Shown here: positions 8,447 through 17,737 of the stretch, in pieces
How positions within the stretch are numbered: position 1 is the stretch's first letter
Layout of the letters: each line of letters begins with the position of its first letter
Assembly (NCBI GenBank): GCA_002748835.1
Contig: PDTL01000002.1
Span: forward strand, 1-41,009
Length of the DNA stretch: 41,009 nt
Direction: 5' to 3'
From: Deltaproteobacteria bacterium
GTDB lineage: Bacteria; Desulfobacterota; Desulfobacteria; Desulfobacterales; GCA-2748835
Position numbers and translations under genes: made by a program
The notes under the pieces: generated by a model
Database searches by the model: none
Seen by the model: the letters and a program-made list of their open reading frames with translations, nothing else
What the model was told of the DNA's origin: nothing

Positions 8447-9736
8447 ATGCACGGAAATGATCTGACCCGGAAGCTGCGATGGTTGATGCGCTTTCGGGTC
8501 TTATTTGCTGTTGTTCTGGTCGGCTCCACTTCTCTGGTCCGGATCTGGAGCGGGGGACCGGAACCGGCGATTCCGTTTTTGTATATCTACGGATTTTCCG
8601 CAGGACTGACCTTCCTGTCTTTCTGTTATTACCTTTTTGACTTTTTTTGTATGTCACAGCGCGTCATGGCCTATGTCCAGGTCCTCGGTGATACGGTTGC
8701 CGTATCCTTTATCGTTTTTATCACCGGCGGGTCAGCGAGCGCATTTTCTTTCCTGTATCTGATCGTGATTATCTGCGCCAGTATGCTGCTGATGCGGCAG
8801 GGGAGTCTGGTCACAGCAACGGCGGGCTCTCTCCAGTACGGGGTGATGCTCGACCTCGAGTATTTCAGGATCATTGAACCGATTTTCAAGGTAAACGGTG
8901 CCGAAGGACTGACAGCGCCGGACGGGCTCCAAGTGCTGTATCGGCTGATGATTACCATTCTTGCCTGTTATGCGGTGGCGATATTGAGCAGCTTTTTGGC
9001 AGAACAGGAGCGGAAGGCAAAACGCGAGTTGCAGCAGATGGAAGCGCATATGCATCGGATGGAAAAGCTGGCGGCAATCGGGGAAATGGCCGCAGGGCTG
9101 GCCCATGAGATCAAAAACCCCCTGGCGTCTCTTTCCGGTGCTGTGCAGATGTTAAGCGAAGACAGTGCCTGCGATCCGGATGCCGATGCGCTTATGCACA
9201 TTGTTCTTCGGGAAGCGGACCGGCTCAGCAACCTCGTGAGCGATTTTCTGTTGTTTGCAAAACCTTCCAAAGGAAAGGCAAGGATTATCCATCTTACAGA
9301 GAGTGTGGACGAGCTGATTCTCCTGTTTTCAAAAGGGCTTGGTGAAGACAGCAATGTGCGGATAGAGACGCGTCTCAACGCAAACGCCACCGTGAAAATA
9401 GATCCCGGGCACCTGAAGCAGATTCTGTGGAATCTACTCCTCAATGCGGCGGATGCCATGCCCGAGGGGGGGACCATCAAGGTTTCAAGCTGTCTGTTAA
9501 AAGACGGTGACGTGAGTCTGCGGATTTCAGATACGGGCTGCGGCATGCCGCCGGAAACCGTTTCGAATATTTTCGATCCGTTTTTTACCACAAAACCCCA
9601 TGGGGTCGGGTTAGGCCTGTCCATCGTTCATCAGCTGATTACGTCCTATGGCGGACGCCTGTTCGTGCAATCGACACCGGAAGCAGGCTCTGTCTTCACC
9701 CTTCGGCTGCCACCGCATCCGGGTGATCCTGCCTGA
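8447..9736 (+). CDS. pilS: PilS-like membrane sensor histidine kinase
   Basis: A 429-residue two-component sensor kinase. About six hydrophobic segments fill residues 15-185, with no sizeable periplasmic domain, as in PilS. A short coiled linker (about 186-210) leads to the dimerisation/phosphoacceptor helix with H220 in LAHEIKNPLASLSG. The ATPase core has the N box (WNLLLNAADAMPEGG), the G1 box (DTGCGMPPE) and the G2 box (HGVGLGLSIVHQL). I see no PAS domain between membrane and kinase. The start is four bases after the pilC stop, so the two are co-transcribed. In related clusters PilS is followed by the sigma-54 activator PilR, but here lysS comes next. The PilS name rests on topology and position. 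Confidence 0.85.
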   Translation: MHGNDLTRKLRWLMRFRVLFAVVLVGSTSLVRIWSGGPEPAIPFLYIYGFSAGLTFLSFCYYLFDFFCMSQRVMAYVQVLGDTVAVSFIVFITGGSASAFSFLYLIVIICASMLLMRQGSLVTATAGSLQYGVMLDLEYFRIIEPIFKVNGAEGLTAPDGLQVLYRLMITILACYAVAILSSFLAEQERKAKRELQQMEAHMHRMEKLAAIGEMAAGLAHEIKNPLASLSGAVQMLSEDSACDPDADALMHIVLREADRLSNLVSDFLLFAKPSKGKARIIHLTESVDELILLFSKGLGEDSNVRIETRLNANATVKIDPGHLKQILWNLLLNAADAMPEGGTIKVSSCLLKDGDVSLRISDTGCGMPPETVSNIFDPFFTTKPHGVGLGLSIVHQLITSYGGRLFVQSTPEAGSVFTLRLPPHPGDPA

Positions 9737-9932
9737 TCGAATAACCGTTTATCATGAAAGCGGATACTGGCGCCTGCAGCGGATTTCCGCCCCTGTGAGA
9801 CACGGGACGGCTTGCTGGAAAAATGGGTAAAGGTTGACCCGGTACGGGAAATAAGATAGCAAAGACAGTCTGAAACAAAATTATCGGATCCTGTCCAGGG
9901 TTCCGGGAAGCGAAGATAAGGATCGACACGCA
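9737..9932 (+). other. Gap before lysS with a weak possible promoter
   Basis: A 196-base gap with no gene. TTGACC (9834-9839) and TAGCAA (9857-9862) are 17 bases apart and could drive lysS and the genes behind it; the -10 match is poor. I found no trace of a response-regulator gene here. Confidence 0.2.
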
Positions 9933-11435
9933 ATGAGTTCAGAAGCATTGATGGCGTCGGGTAAGGCCACTGAAACGGTCATGGCTGTGAGAAAAGAGAA
10001 AAACGAGGCCCTGAAAGCGGCAGGGGTGCCGTTGTATCCCAACGATTTCGTCGTGACCCATACAGTGGCTGACGTTCAGGCGCTGATTCCCGAGGGGGAA
10101 GGTGGCCTTCCCGCCGATACCCCCGAGGTGGCGGCTGCGGGCCGGATGATGAGCATTAATCGTTTCGGCAAGGCGGCGTTTGTCCGTTTTCGGGACCGAA
10201 CCGGTCAGATGCAGGCGTACGTGGCAAAGGCCGGTGTGGGAGAGGCAGCATATGCGGTGTTTAAAAAACTGGATATCGGTGATATCATTGGCCTGACAGG
10301 TTCCCTGTTTCAGACCCGGACCGGTGAATGGACCCTTCAGGCATCCGGCATCCGTCTGCTGTCAAAAACGGTCCGGCCCTTGCCGGAAAAGTTTCACGGA
10401 TTGAAGGATCCGGAAAAAAGATATCGCAAACGGTATTTGGATCTGATCATGAATGCGGCGTCAAAAGCGCTGTTTATGAAACGCAGCCGCATTATCCAGT
10501 CCCTCAGGGCGTTTTTATTGGCACACGATTATCTGGAAGTTGAAACTCCCATGATGCAGCCCATCGCAGGGGGGGCAGAGGCGACGCCGTTTGTCACCCA
10601 TCACAATGCCCTGGACATGGATCTCTACCTGCGGATTGCACCGGAACTGTATCTGAAACGTCTGGTCGTGGGCGGATTTGAACGGGTGTTTGAAATCAAC
10701 CGGAATTTCCGGAATGAAGGGGTCTCCACCCGGCACAACCCCGAATTCACCATGGTGGAATTCTATCAGGCCTATGCGCGGTATACGGACCTGATGGACC
10801 TGACAGAAGACCTGTTCAAACAGATTGCCATGGATGTGGAGGGGCGGACCACCGTCTCCTATCAGGGACACACCATCGACTTTGGAGTGCCCTGGAAGCG
10901 GATGCGGCTGTTTGATGCGCTCGTCGAGGTGGGCGGGGTGGACCCGGCGATATTGTCTGACCGGGAAGCGTTGCTTGCATTCGCACAGGCAAAAGGGGTC
11001 ACGATCACCAAAACGGACCGTCTCGGGAAAGTACTCACCAAACTGTTTGATGATCTGGTGGAGCCCAACCTGATTCAGCCAACCTTTATTACCGAATACC
11101 CGGTGGAAGTTTCCCCGCTGTCGCGCATGAGTGATGAAAACCCGGCTGTCACCGAGCGGTTTGAGCTGTTCGTCGCTGGTCGGGAGATTGCAAACGGGTT
11201 TTCCGAATTGAATGATCCGGAGGATCAGGAACAGCGGTTTCTCCAGCAGGTGGCGGACCGGGAAGCCGGCAATACCGAAGCTCATTTTATGGACACGGAT
11301 TATGTGGAGGCCCTGGAATACGGACTGCCGCCCACTGCCGGCGAAGGCATTGGTATCGACCGTCTGGTCATGCTGTTCACGGATGCGGCGTCCATTCGGG
11401 AAGTGATTTTGTTTCCGCATATGAAACATCGTTAA
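9933..11435 (+). CDS. lysS: Lysine--tRNA ligase (class II)
   Basis: Class II LysRS (500 aa) that charges tRNA-Lys. The N-terminal OB-fold (about 60-170) includes GRMMSINRFGKAAFVRFRDR. The catalytic domain shows the motif 2 region FRNEGVSTRHNPEFTMVEFY (around residue 258) and motif 3 GEGIGIDRLVML (around 470). Length matches bacterial LysS. AAGGA at 9918-9922 is ten bases before the ATG at 9933. It lies directly upstream of lolC-lolD. Nothing unusual is seen. Confidence 0.97.
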   Translation: MSSEALMASGKATETVMAVRKEKNEALKAAGVPLYPNDFVVTHTVADVQALIPEGEGGLPADTPEVAAAGRMMSINRFGKAAFVRFRDRTGQMQAYVAKAGVGEAAYAVFKKLDIGDIIGLTGSLFQTRTGEWTLQASGIRLLSKTVRPLPEKFHGLKDPEKRYRKRYLDLIMNAASKALFMKRSRIIQSLRAFLLAHDYLEVETPMMQPIAGGAEATPFVTHHNALDMDLYLRIAPELYLKRLVVGGFERVFEINRNFRNEGVSTRHNPEFTMVEFYQAYARYTDLMDLTEDLFKQIAMDVEGRTTVSYQGHTIDFGVPWKRMRLFDALVEVGGVDPAILSDREALLAFAQAKGVTITKTDRLGKVLTKLFDDLVEPNLIQPTFITEYPVEVSPLSRMSDENPAVTERFELFVAGREIANGFSELNDPEDQEQRFLQQVADREAGNTEAHFMDTDYVEALEYGLPPTAGEGIGIDRLVMLFTDAASIREVILFPHMKHR

Positions 11436-11442
11436 AGGATCT

Positions 11443-11475
11443 GCCGCTTGCCGGAATTCACTGCCGGAAAGCGGC
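11443..11475 (+). promoter_or_regulatory. Stem-loop between lysS and lolC
   Basis: Arms 11443-11454 and 11464-11475 pair over 11 of 12 bases (GCCGCTT/AAGCGGC outer, CCGG/CCGG inner) around a nine-base loop. There is no following T-run, so it is not an ordinary terminator. It ends ten bases before the lolC ATG, where a ribosome site would be expected, and could affect lolC translation or mRNA processing. Confidence 0.35.
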
Positions 11476-11485
11476 GCGTATACGT

Positions 11486-12706
11486 ATGCCATTTGAACTG
11501 TTTATTGCCGGAAGGTATCTGCGGGCGCGAAGGAAGCAGACCTTTATTTCGCTGATAACCCTGCTTTCTGTTGCCGGGGTGTCCGTGGGTGTCATGGCCC
11601 TGGTCATCGTGATCGCCGTCATGACCGGCGCTGAATCAGATTTCAGGTCCAGGATTCTGGGTGTGGAATCGCATATCATGCTTATGCGGCATGGGGGTGG
11701 CATTCCGGATCCGGATGCGCTTGTGGCGGATATCTGCTCTGAAACCGGTGTGTCAGCGGCATCTCCCTTTGTCTATTCCCAGGTGATGCTTCGCTCTGCC
11801 CGCGGGATGACGGGTGCCATGCTGAGAGGGGTGGATCCGGCTTCTGATGCCCCGATGATCGAGGGGGTGGATCCAGCTGCTCTTGAAACCGCCGGATCGG
11901 ATGAAGGCCTGCCGGGGGTGCCGGGGATCGTGATCGGCCGGGAACTGGCCGCGTCACTTGTCGTCGCACCCGGAGAGATGATTCACCTCATGTCTCCTAA
12001 GGGGATATTGTCACCCATGGGACACATTCCCACCCTGAAACGGTTTAAGGTGACTGGCATTTTTGAATCCGGGATGTATGAATACGACAGTGCCCTTGCC
12101 TATGTTCATATTACGGAAGCCCAGAACATACTGCGGTTGAACCACAAGGTGACGGGTATCGGTATCTGGGTGTCGGATCTGTACCAGGCGGGTGCGGTGA
12201 GGGATCGCCTGGCGGCCCGTTATCCGTTTCCCTATTCGATCCGTGACTGGATGCAGATGAATCAGAGTCTGTTTTCCGCACTCAAACTTGAAAAAACAGC
12301 CATGTTTATCATCCTGACCCTGATTATTCTGGTGGCGGCATTCAATATCGCCAGTTCGCTGATTATGATGGTGATGGAAAAAACCCGGGATATCGCTATC
12401 CTAAAAACCATGGGTGCGGACAATCGTCTGATTCGCCGGGTGTTTATCTGGGAAGGACTCATTATCGGCGGCGCGGGGACCTTGTTCGGTCTGATCGGCG
12501 GTGTGGCCGGCTGTTTTATCCTCAAGCGGTATACGTTCATTCGGCTGCCCCAGGCATATCCGTTCACCACGCTGCCCATCCAGCTGGAGGCATGGGATGT
12601 GTGTATGATTGCCGTATCTGCCCTGCTGATCTGCTTTCTGTCAACACTGTATCCTGCATTTCAGGCATCGAAGCTCGAACCGGTGGAGGCGATACGCTAT
12701 GGCTGA
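11486..12706 (+). CDS. lolC: Lipoprotein-releasing ABC transporter permease LolC/LolE
   Basis: A 406-residue inner-membrane subunit of the Lol system, which extracts outer-membrane lipoproteins and passes them to LolA. It opens PFELFIAGRYLRARRKQTFI, the family signature, with a first membrane helix at about 22-45. A periplasmic domain spans about 46-265, and three helices follow (about 270-300, 318-345, 372-395) in FtsX-like topology; AILKTMGADNRLIRRVF is the cytoplasmic coupling region. Only one permease is present, so it probably acts as a homodimer (LolF-like arrangement). It overlaps lolD by eight bases. I see no clear Shine-Dalgarno sequence; a stem-loop lies just upstream. Confidence 0.93.
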   Translation: MPFELFIAGRYLRARRKQTFISLITLLSVAGVSVGVMALVIVIAVMTGAESDFRSRILGVESHIMLMRHGGGIPDPDALVADICSETGVSAASPFVYSQVMLRSARGMTGAMLRGVDPASDAPMIEGVDPAALETAGSDEGLPGVPGIVIGRELAASLVVAPGEMIHLMSPKGILSPMGHIPTLKRFKVTGIFESGMYEYDSALAYVHITEAQNILRLNHKVTGIGIWVSDLYQAGAVRDRLAARYPFPYSIRDWMQMNQSLFSALKLEKTAMFIILTLIILVAAFNIASSLIMMVMEKTRDIAILKTMGADNRLIRRVFIWEGLIIGGAGTLFGLIGGVAGCFILKRYTFIRLPQAYPFTTLPIQLEAWDVCMIAVSALLICFLSTLYPAFQASKLEPVEAIRYG

Positions 12707-13397
12707 CGCACACCCGTCCCTGCCGCGGGTTTCCTTATCCGATGTATCCAGGGGGTACCGGGTGAGTGGCGAACTGGTGTCCGTGCTTGAACAGGTGACG
12801 ATTGACATTCCCGCCGGCGACTCGGTTGCCATTGTCGGAGAGTCGGGTATCGGCAAATCGACGCTGCTGCAGATTATCGGATCCCTGGACCGCCCGGATA
12901 CCGGCTGTGTGCGTCATGACGGGATCAATCTGAAAACCCTGGGGGACCGGGAACTGTCCGCCCACCGGAACCGGTTTATCGGGTTCATGTTTCAGTTTCA
13001 CCATCTTCTGCCGGAATTCACCGCACTTGAGAATGTGATGATGCCGGCATTGATTCAGGGCGGCCCGTCAGAGACGGCAATGACAGACGCCCGCAACCTG
13101 CTGGCACGTGTTGGCTTGTCTAAACGCCTGCAGCACCGGGTTACCGAGCTTTCCGGCGGTGAACAGCAGCGCGTGGCTCTGGCCCGGGCACTGGTCCTGA
13201 AACCGAGGCTGTTGCTTGCGGACGAGCCCACGGGAAATCTGGATCATAAAAACAGTGAAGCGGTGCACGATCTTCTGTTCGCGTTACATTCAGAATTTCA
13301 GATGACATCGGTCATCGTGACACATAACCGGCTGCTGGCTGAGCGAATGCACCGTCGTGTATCCCTGGCAGACGGCAGGCTGGTTGAAGTGGAATAA
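12699..13397 (+). CDS. lolD: Lipoprotein-releasing ABC transporter ATP-binding protein LolD
   Basis: The 232-residue ATPase of the Lol transporter. Walker A GESGIGKST is at 47-55, the ABC signature LSGGEQQR at 151-158, Walker B with the catalytic Glu in LLLADEPTGNLD from 171, and the H-loop in VTHNR near 213. The segment FQFHHLLPEFTALENVMMP is characteristic of LolD/MacB-type ATPases. It overlaps the end of lolC and is followed after 12 bases by bamA, so lipoprotein release and outer-membrane protein assembly appear to be made together. Confidence 0.95.
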   Translation: MADAHPSLPRVSLSDVSRGYRVSGELVSVLEQVTIDIPAGDSVAIVGESGIGKSTLLQIIGSLDRPDTGCVRHDGINLKTLGDRELSAHRNRFIGFMFQFHHLLPEFTALENVMMPALIQGGPSETAMTDARNLLARVGLSKRLQHRVTELSGGEQQRVALARALVLKPRLLLADEPTGNLDHKNSEAVHDLLFALHSEFQMTSVIVTHNRLLAERMHRRVSLADGRLVEVE

Positions 13398-13409
13398 GGA
13401 CGACCTTAT

Positions 13410-16052
13410 ATGAAATACTTCCCTAAAATGGGTATTGCGGTATGGTGTTGTATCACTCTGCTGGCAGCAGTGGGAGCGGCCGGGTCCCAGAACGCGGGAC
13501 CGGGAGTGGTGGTACTGCCGTTTCAGGTATTGAGTGACAGCGGCGAGATGCCAGCCGATTTGGGCGATCAGATCGCTGAAAAAATTTCAGAAGCCCTTGC
13601 CTTCGGCGGCGCACGTCTGATTGCCGTGGACCTGTCAGATCAGGCAAAAACAGGAGACCTGCCGGTGACAGTCCGCAGGGCCCTGGGAAAAACCTGGCAG
13701 GCAGATTACCTGATTTCCGGTATGCTGGTTCGCATGCAGGATGCGCTGCATCTGGAAATAGAGCTGCTCCAGACAGATGCCGACGTCAGTCCCGTGGTCT
13801 TCTCTGAGACCGCCGGCAGTATGGCGGAACTGTCCGGTGCTGTGAGCAAACTGTCGGATCGTGTCATTTCCCGGCTGTTTCCCGCTGAACGGATTGTGCG
13901 CATCGACATCTCCGGCAACCGGCGTGTCGATGCCCCGGTGATCGAGCGCGCCATATCGACAAGACCAGGGGATCGGTTTGTGCCTGCGCAGCTCACGGCG
14001 GATCTGAAAGCAATTTACAAACTCGGCCTGTTTTCCGATGTCCGGGTGGAGGCGACAGATGCCGAAACTGGCAAGGAGGTTTCGTTTGTCGTAAAGGAAA
14101 AACCGGTGATCCGTCAGATCAATATCACTGGAAATGACGCCATTGATACGGACAAGATCAAGGAGGTCCTGTCAGTCAAAGCCGGCGGTGTCCGAAATGA
14201 CGTTACGCTGCTCTCCGATATGGAACGTATCCGGTCCCTGTACCGGGAAAAGAACTATCATCATACCCGTGTGAACTATCGTTTTCTGTCCGTGAAAGAG
14301 GGCCAGGAAGACCTTGAGGTGGTGATCAGCGAAGGCGAACGCCTGAAAGTGGAAGCGATTATTTTTGAAGGCAATACGGTGTACACGGCAAAAGAGCTGT
14401 CCAAATTCATGCAGACAAAAAAACGCGGTTTTTTTTCCTTTCTCACCGGTTCCGGCGAGCTTAAGCCCGAAGTGCTCGAGCAGGATATGGATCGGATTGG
14501 TGGGCAGTATTACCGGGAGGGGTATATTAATGCGCGTGTTGCTAAACCCGAAGTGGACTATACGGATGCAGGGATCCGGATCAAGGTGAAGATTGAAGAG
14601 GGGCCCCGGTTCAAGGTGGGCAACGTCAGCGTCGAGGGGGACTTGATCGAGCCGGAAGCTGTTCTGCTTGAAGGGCTGAACATCACGGACCAGGTTTTCT
14701 GCAACCGGGAAATCCTGCACCATGACGTCATCCACCTTTCCGATCTTTACTCAGATCAGGGATATGCGAACGTGGATGTGTTTCCACGCCTCATCCGGCG
14801 TCCGGAGGAAGGTGTTGCCGATGTGGTGTTCATGATAACAAAGGGGAATCAGGTCTATTTTGACCAGATTCTCATTACGGGAAACGTGAAAACAAGGGAC
14901 AAGGTGATCCGGCGACAACTGTCCGTATATGAGCAGGAACGCTACAGCGGTCAGAAGCTCAAACGGGGGATCCGTAACCTGAATTATCTGGACTATTTTG
15001 AATCGGTCAATGTGGATACGGTTCCCGGAGAAGATCCGGATACCTTGAACCTGATCGTTGAGGTGAAAGAGAAATCAACCGGCGAGTTCAGCTTTGGCGG
15101 TGGATACAGCAGCCAGGACAACGCGTTTCTCTCGACGTCCATTGCCCAGCGGAATCTGTTCGGCCGCGGTCAGACCCTGAATCTCAAGGCGGAGGTTGCC
15201 GGATCCAACAACAAGTATACGTTCAGCTTCACCGAACCCTGGCTGTTTGATATTCCGTTGTCCGCAGGATTTGATGTGTATGACTGGGACCGGGAGTATG
15301 CCTACTATGATAAGGATACCTTGGGCGGTGGTTTTCGCATTGGATATCCGGTTTTTGACTTTACCCGTGCCACCTTCGCCTTTGCCCATGACATGTCTAA
15401 TTTCACCCATGTGAAAACCGGCCGGACCACACAGAAACCCGGACGTGAAGTTTTGTCCCGGGTCAGCGGTTCACTCCGCTACGATTCCCGTGACAGGCAG
15501 ATCAATCCCACACGCGGCTTTGAGCACCGGGGCGTGCTTGAGTATGCCGGAACGTTTCTGGGCGGTGATATTGAGTATACCAAGTATCGCCTGGAAAGCG
15601 CCTGGTTCAGGCCGGTCTGGGGGCCTGTCGTGGGGATGATTCACGGCGAAGCCGGTTATATTGATATCCGGTCAGATGATACGGTTGATTACGAGCGGTT
15701 TTACCTGGGCGGTATGAATTCCATCCGCGGTTACAAGTACCGGGACATCCATGTGGAAGATCAGGATGGATACACGGTGGGCGGGAATAAATACTGGCAG
15801 GTCAATGCGGAGCTGACCTGGCCCATCGTGGCGGAGATGGGATTGATGGGGGTGGTGTTTGTCGATACCGGCAATGTCTATTATGATGGCGACGCTGTGG
15901 ACCCCGGCATTTTTCGCTCGAGTGTGGGCGGTGGCTTCCGCTGGTTCTCCCCCATGGGACCCATCCGGTTCGAATACGGCTATATCCTGAATCCAGCGCC
16001 GGAAGGGCGTGAAGGCGGCCGATGGGATTTCACGATGGGGGCGGCATTCTAA
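13410..16052 (+). CDS. bamA: Outer membrane protein assembly factor BamA with N-terminal extension
   Basis: BamA (880 aa) folds beta-barrel proteins into the outer membrane. A signal peptide covers about 1-26. Residues about 32-155 are an extra domain (VVVLPFQVLSDSGEMPADLG, then ADYLISGML) resembling the TolB/FlgO-type N-terminal fold. POTRA repeats follow from about 162 (IVRIDISGNRRVDAPVIERA) to about 555, probably five. The barrel runs from about 560 (FSFGGGYSSQDNAF) to the end, with the conserved loop 6 motif in MNSIRGYKYRD and a C-terminal Phe as expected of an outer-membrane beta-signal. AAGGA precedes the ATG. E. coli BamA is about 810 residues, so the excess matches the extra domain. 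Confidence 0.95.
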   Translation: MKYFPKMGIAVWCCITLLAAVGAAGSQNAGPGVVVLPFQVLSDSGEMPADLGDQIAEKISEALAFGGARLIAVDLSDQAKTGDLPVTVRRALGKTWQADYLISGMLVRMQDALHLEIELLQTDADVSPVVFSETAGSMAELSGAVSKLSDRVISRLFPAERIVRIDISGNRRVDAPVIERAISTRPGDRFVPAQLTADLKAIYKLGLFSDVRVEATDAETGKEVSFVVKEKPVIRQINITGNDAIDTDKIKEVLSVKAGGVRNDVTLLSDMERIRSLYREKNYHHTRVNYRFLSVKEGQEDLEVVISEGERLKVEAIIFEGNTVYTAKELSKFMQTKKRGFFSFLTGSGELKPEVLEQDMDRIGGQYYREGYINARVAKPEVDYTDAGIRIKVKIEEGPRFKVGNVSVEGDLIEPEAVLLEGLNITDQVFCNREILHHDVIHLSDLYSDQGYANVDVFPRLIRRPEEGVADVVFMITKGNQVYFDQILITGNVKTRDKVIRRQLSVYEQERYSGQKLKRGIRNLNYLDYFESVNVDTVPGEDPDTLNLIVEVKEKSTGEFSFGGGYSSQDNAFLSTSIAQRNLFGRGQTLNLKAEVAGSNNKYTFSFTEPWLFDIPLSAGFDVYDWDREYAYYDKDTLGGGFRIGYPVFDFTRATFAFAHDMSNFTHVKTGRTTQKPGREVLSRVSGSLRYDSRDRQINPTRGFEHRGVLEYAGTFLGGDIEYTKYRLESAWFRPVWGPVVGMIHGEAGYIDIRSDDTVDYERFYLGGMNSIRGYKYRDIHVEDQDGYTVGGNKYWQVNAELTWPIVAEMGLMGVVFVDTGNVYYDGDAVDPGIFRSSVGGGFRWFSPMGPIRFEYGYILNPAPEGREGGRWDFTMGAAF

Positions 16053-16113
16053 GTGTCCAGAAACAAGAACATAACTACATGGTTAAACAGGATTGTTAAA
16101 AGGAGAAAGCACC

Positions 16114-16650
16114 ATGCGTAAGGCGATGATCGGTATTGTGTCAGGACTGCTTGTGATGGGATGCGCGCTGTCTGCCGGGGCTGCGGACATTGCGAAAATC
16201 GGCGTGATCGATTTCCAGAAAATACTGAGCGCTTCGGAAAGGGGAAAAGAAGCCATGGCCGAGCTGTCGGCCAGAGGTCAGGAAATGGAAGCCCGTCTGA
16301 AAAAAGAAAGTGATGTCATCGAATCGCTTCGGGAAAAACTCGTGCGCGAAGAACTGGTGATGGACAAGGATAAACGCGAGGAAAAAGAGCGGGAAATCCG
16401 TATCAAGATCGGCGATATCAAGGCGCTTCAGAAAAAATTCAAGGAAGAGATTAAAACCATGGAAGCCGGATTTTTGACTGACATCAAGAATCAGGTGATG
16501 AAACTGGTTGAAACCATGGGAAAGAAAGAAGGTTATCTCCTGATCATCGAACAGAACGAAGCCGGAGTCCTGTATGTGCCGGAAACCCATGATATAACCG
16601 ACGCCGTGATCCAGAAATACAATGACTGGTATAAGAAACATAAATCCTGA
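16114..16650 (+). CDS. skp: Periplasmic chaperone Skp/OmpH
   Basis: A 178-residue OmpH-family chaperone that holds unfolded outer-membrane proteins in the periplasm. A signal peptide (about 1-24, ending SAGA) is followed by IAKIGVIDFQKIL, the typical first strand, and a long charged coiled coil (about 45-130) forming the tentacle. The C-terminus (GYLLIIEQNEAGVLYV) returns to the trimer body. AAAGGAG sits seven bases before the ATG at 16114; an upstream in-frame ATG at 16093 lacks such a site and would extend the signal peptide. Position after bamA and before lpxD is the classic order. Confidence 0.93.
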   Translation: MRKAMIGIVSGLLVMGCALSAGAADIAKIGVIDFQKILSASERGKEAMAELSARGQEMEARLKKESDVIESLREKLVREELVMDKDKREEKEREIRIKIGDIKALQKKFKEEIKTMEAGFLTDIKNQVMKLVETMGKKEGYLLIIEQNEAGVLYVPETHDITDAVIQKYNDWYKKHKS

Positions 16651-16701
16651 TACGTACAGATTGATCGTGTGGATAACTGAGTAGCCCGGGAGAAAACGGA
16701 C

Positions 16702-17733
16702 ATGAAAACGTATCCACTGGCAGTGCTCGCAGAAAAAATTGCCGGTACGCTCTCGGGTGATCCGGCATACCAGATACGGGGTATCGCTGCGTTTGACGAT
16801 GCAGGACCGGATGCCTTGACCTTTGCGGATGGCCCGGCCTATCTGGCCCGCGTCCCCGAATCAGATGCGGGCGCGGTGATCGTGCCGGATACGTATACCG
16901 GTGAGGGCCGGCGACTCATTCGCTGCGCATCACCGCGTGCGGCATTTTATGCACTTGCCGAACTGTTTCAGGAAGCGGACCTGTCGGCGACGGGGATTCA
17001 CCCCACAGCTGTCGTTGGCAGCAATGTGCGGCTGGGCCACGCTGTTTCCATCGGTCCGTATGTCACCATCGACGATGATGCAGAGATCGGCGACCATGCG
17101 CGGATCATGGCACATACCACCATCGGGCGATCTGTCCGGGTGGGAGAAAACGGCCTGATCTACCCCCATGTCACGATTCTGGATCAGACCCGTATCGGAG
17201 ATCGGGTGATTATCCATGCCGGGACCGTGATCGGCAGCGACGGGTTTGGATTTGTCCCTGAAAATGACCGGTGGCGGAAAATACCGCACACGGGAATTGT
17301 CCAGATCGATGACGATGTGGAGCTGGGCGCGGCAAACACCATTGACCGGGGCACCTTTGGCCGGACCTGGATTCAGGAAGGAGTGAAAACGGACAATCAG
17401 GTGCACATTGCCCATAATGTGACCGTGGGCGCCCACACCCTGCTGGTGGCTCAGGTGGGCATCGCTGGCAGCGCGACCATCGGCCATCACGCCATCCTGG
17501 CAGGAAAAGCCGGGATAGCCGGTCATCTGAAGGTGGGCGACCGGGTCACCATAGGGCCAATGGCTGGGGTGACCCAATCGATTCCGGACCATTCGGTGGT
17601 GTCCGGCGTGCCGGAAATGCCCCATCCGCTCTGGCTGAAAGTTCAGCGGATACTCCCGAGACTCCCCATGTTGCGAAACCAGGTGCGGGATCTGGCAAAA
17701 CGACTCGACAGGCTTGAAAAAGGAAACAACTGA
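16702..17733 (+). CDS. lpxD: UDP-3-O-(3-hydroxyacyl)glucosamine N-acyltransferase LpxD
   Basis: LpxD (343 aa) adds the second hydroxyacyl chain in lipid A synthesis, using acyl-ACP. Residues 1-95 are the LpxD uridine-binding domain. Residues about 98-305 form the left-handed beta-helix with hexapeptide repeats (IHPTAVVGSNVRLGHAVSIG onward). H238 in the VHIAHNV segment is the expected catalytic base. A C-terminal helix (about 312-340) completes the trimer. GGGAG lies upstream of the ATG. The next gene is lpxA; the fabZ often found between the two is absent. Confidence 0.96.
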   Translation: MKTYPLAVLAEKIAGTLSGDPAYQIRGIAAFDDAGPDALTFADGPAYLARVPESDAGAVIVPDTYTGEGRRLIRCASPRAAFYALAELFQEADLSATGIHPTAVVGSNVRLGHAVSIGPYVTIDDDAEIGDHARIMAHTTIGRSVRVGENGLIYPHVTILDQTRIGDRVIIHAGTVIGSDGFGFVPENDRWRKIPHTGIVQIDDDVELGAANTIDRGTFGRTWIQEGVKTDNQVHIAHNVTVGAHTLLVAQVGIAGSATIGHHAILAGKAGIAGHLKVGDRVTIGPMAGVTQSIPDHSVVSGVPEMPHPLWLKVQRILPRLPMLRNQVRDLAKRLDRLEKGNN

Positions 17734-17737
17734 ATAC

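Noticed and set aside
10515..11492. Long minus-strand open frame (325 codons) across lysS
   Set aside because: It is antisense to a clear lysS with all class II motifs, and its translation has no family likeness. G+C-rich codon use leaves the opposite strand open by chance.
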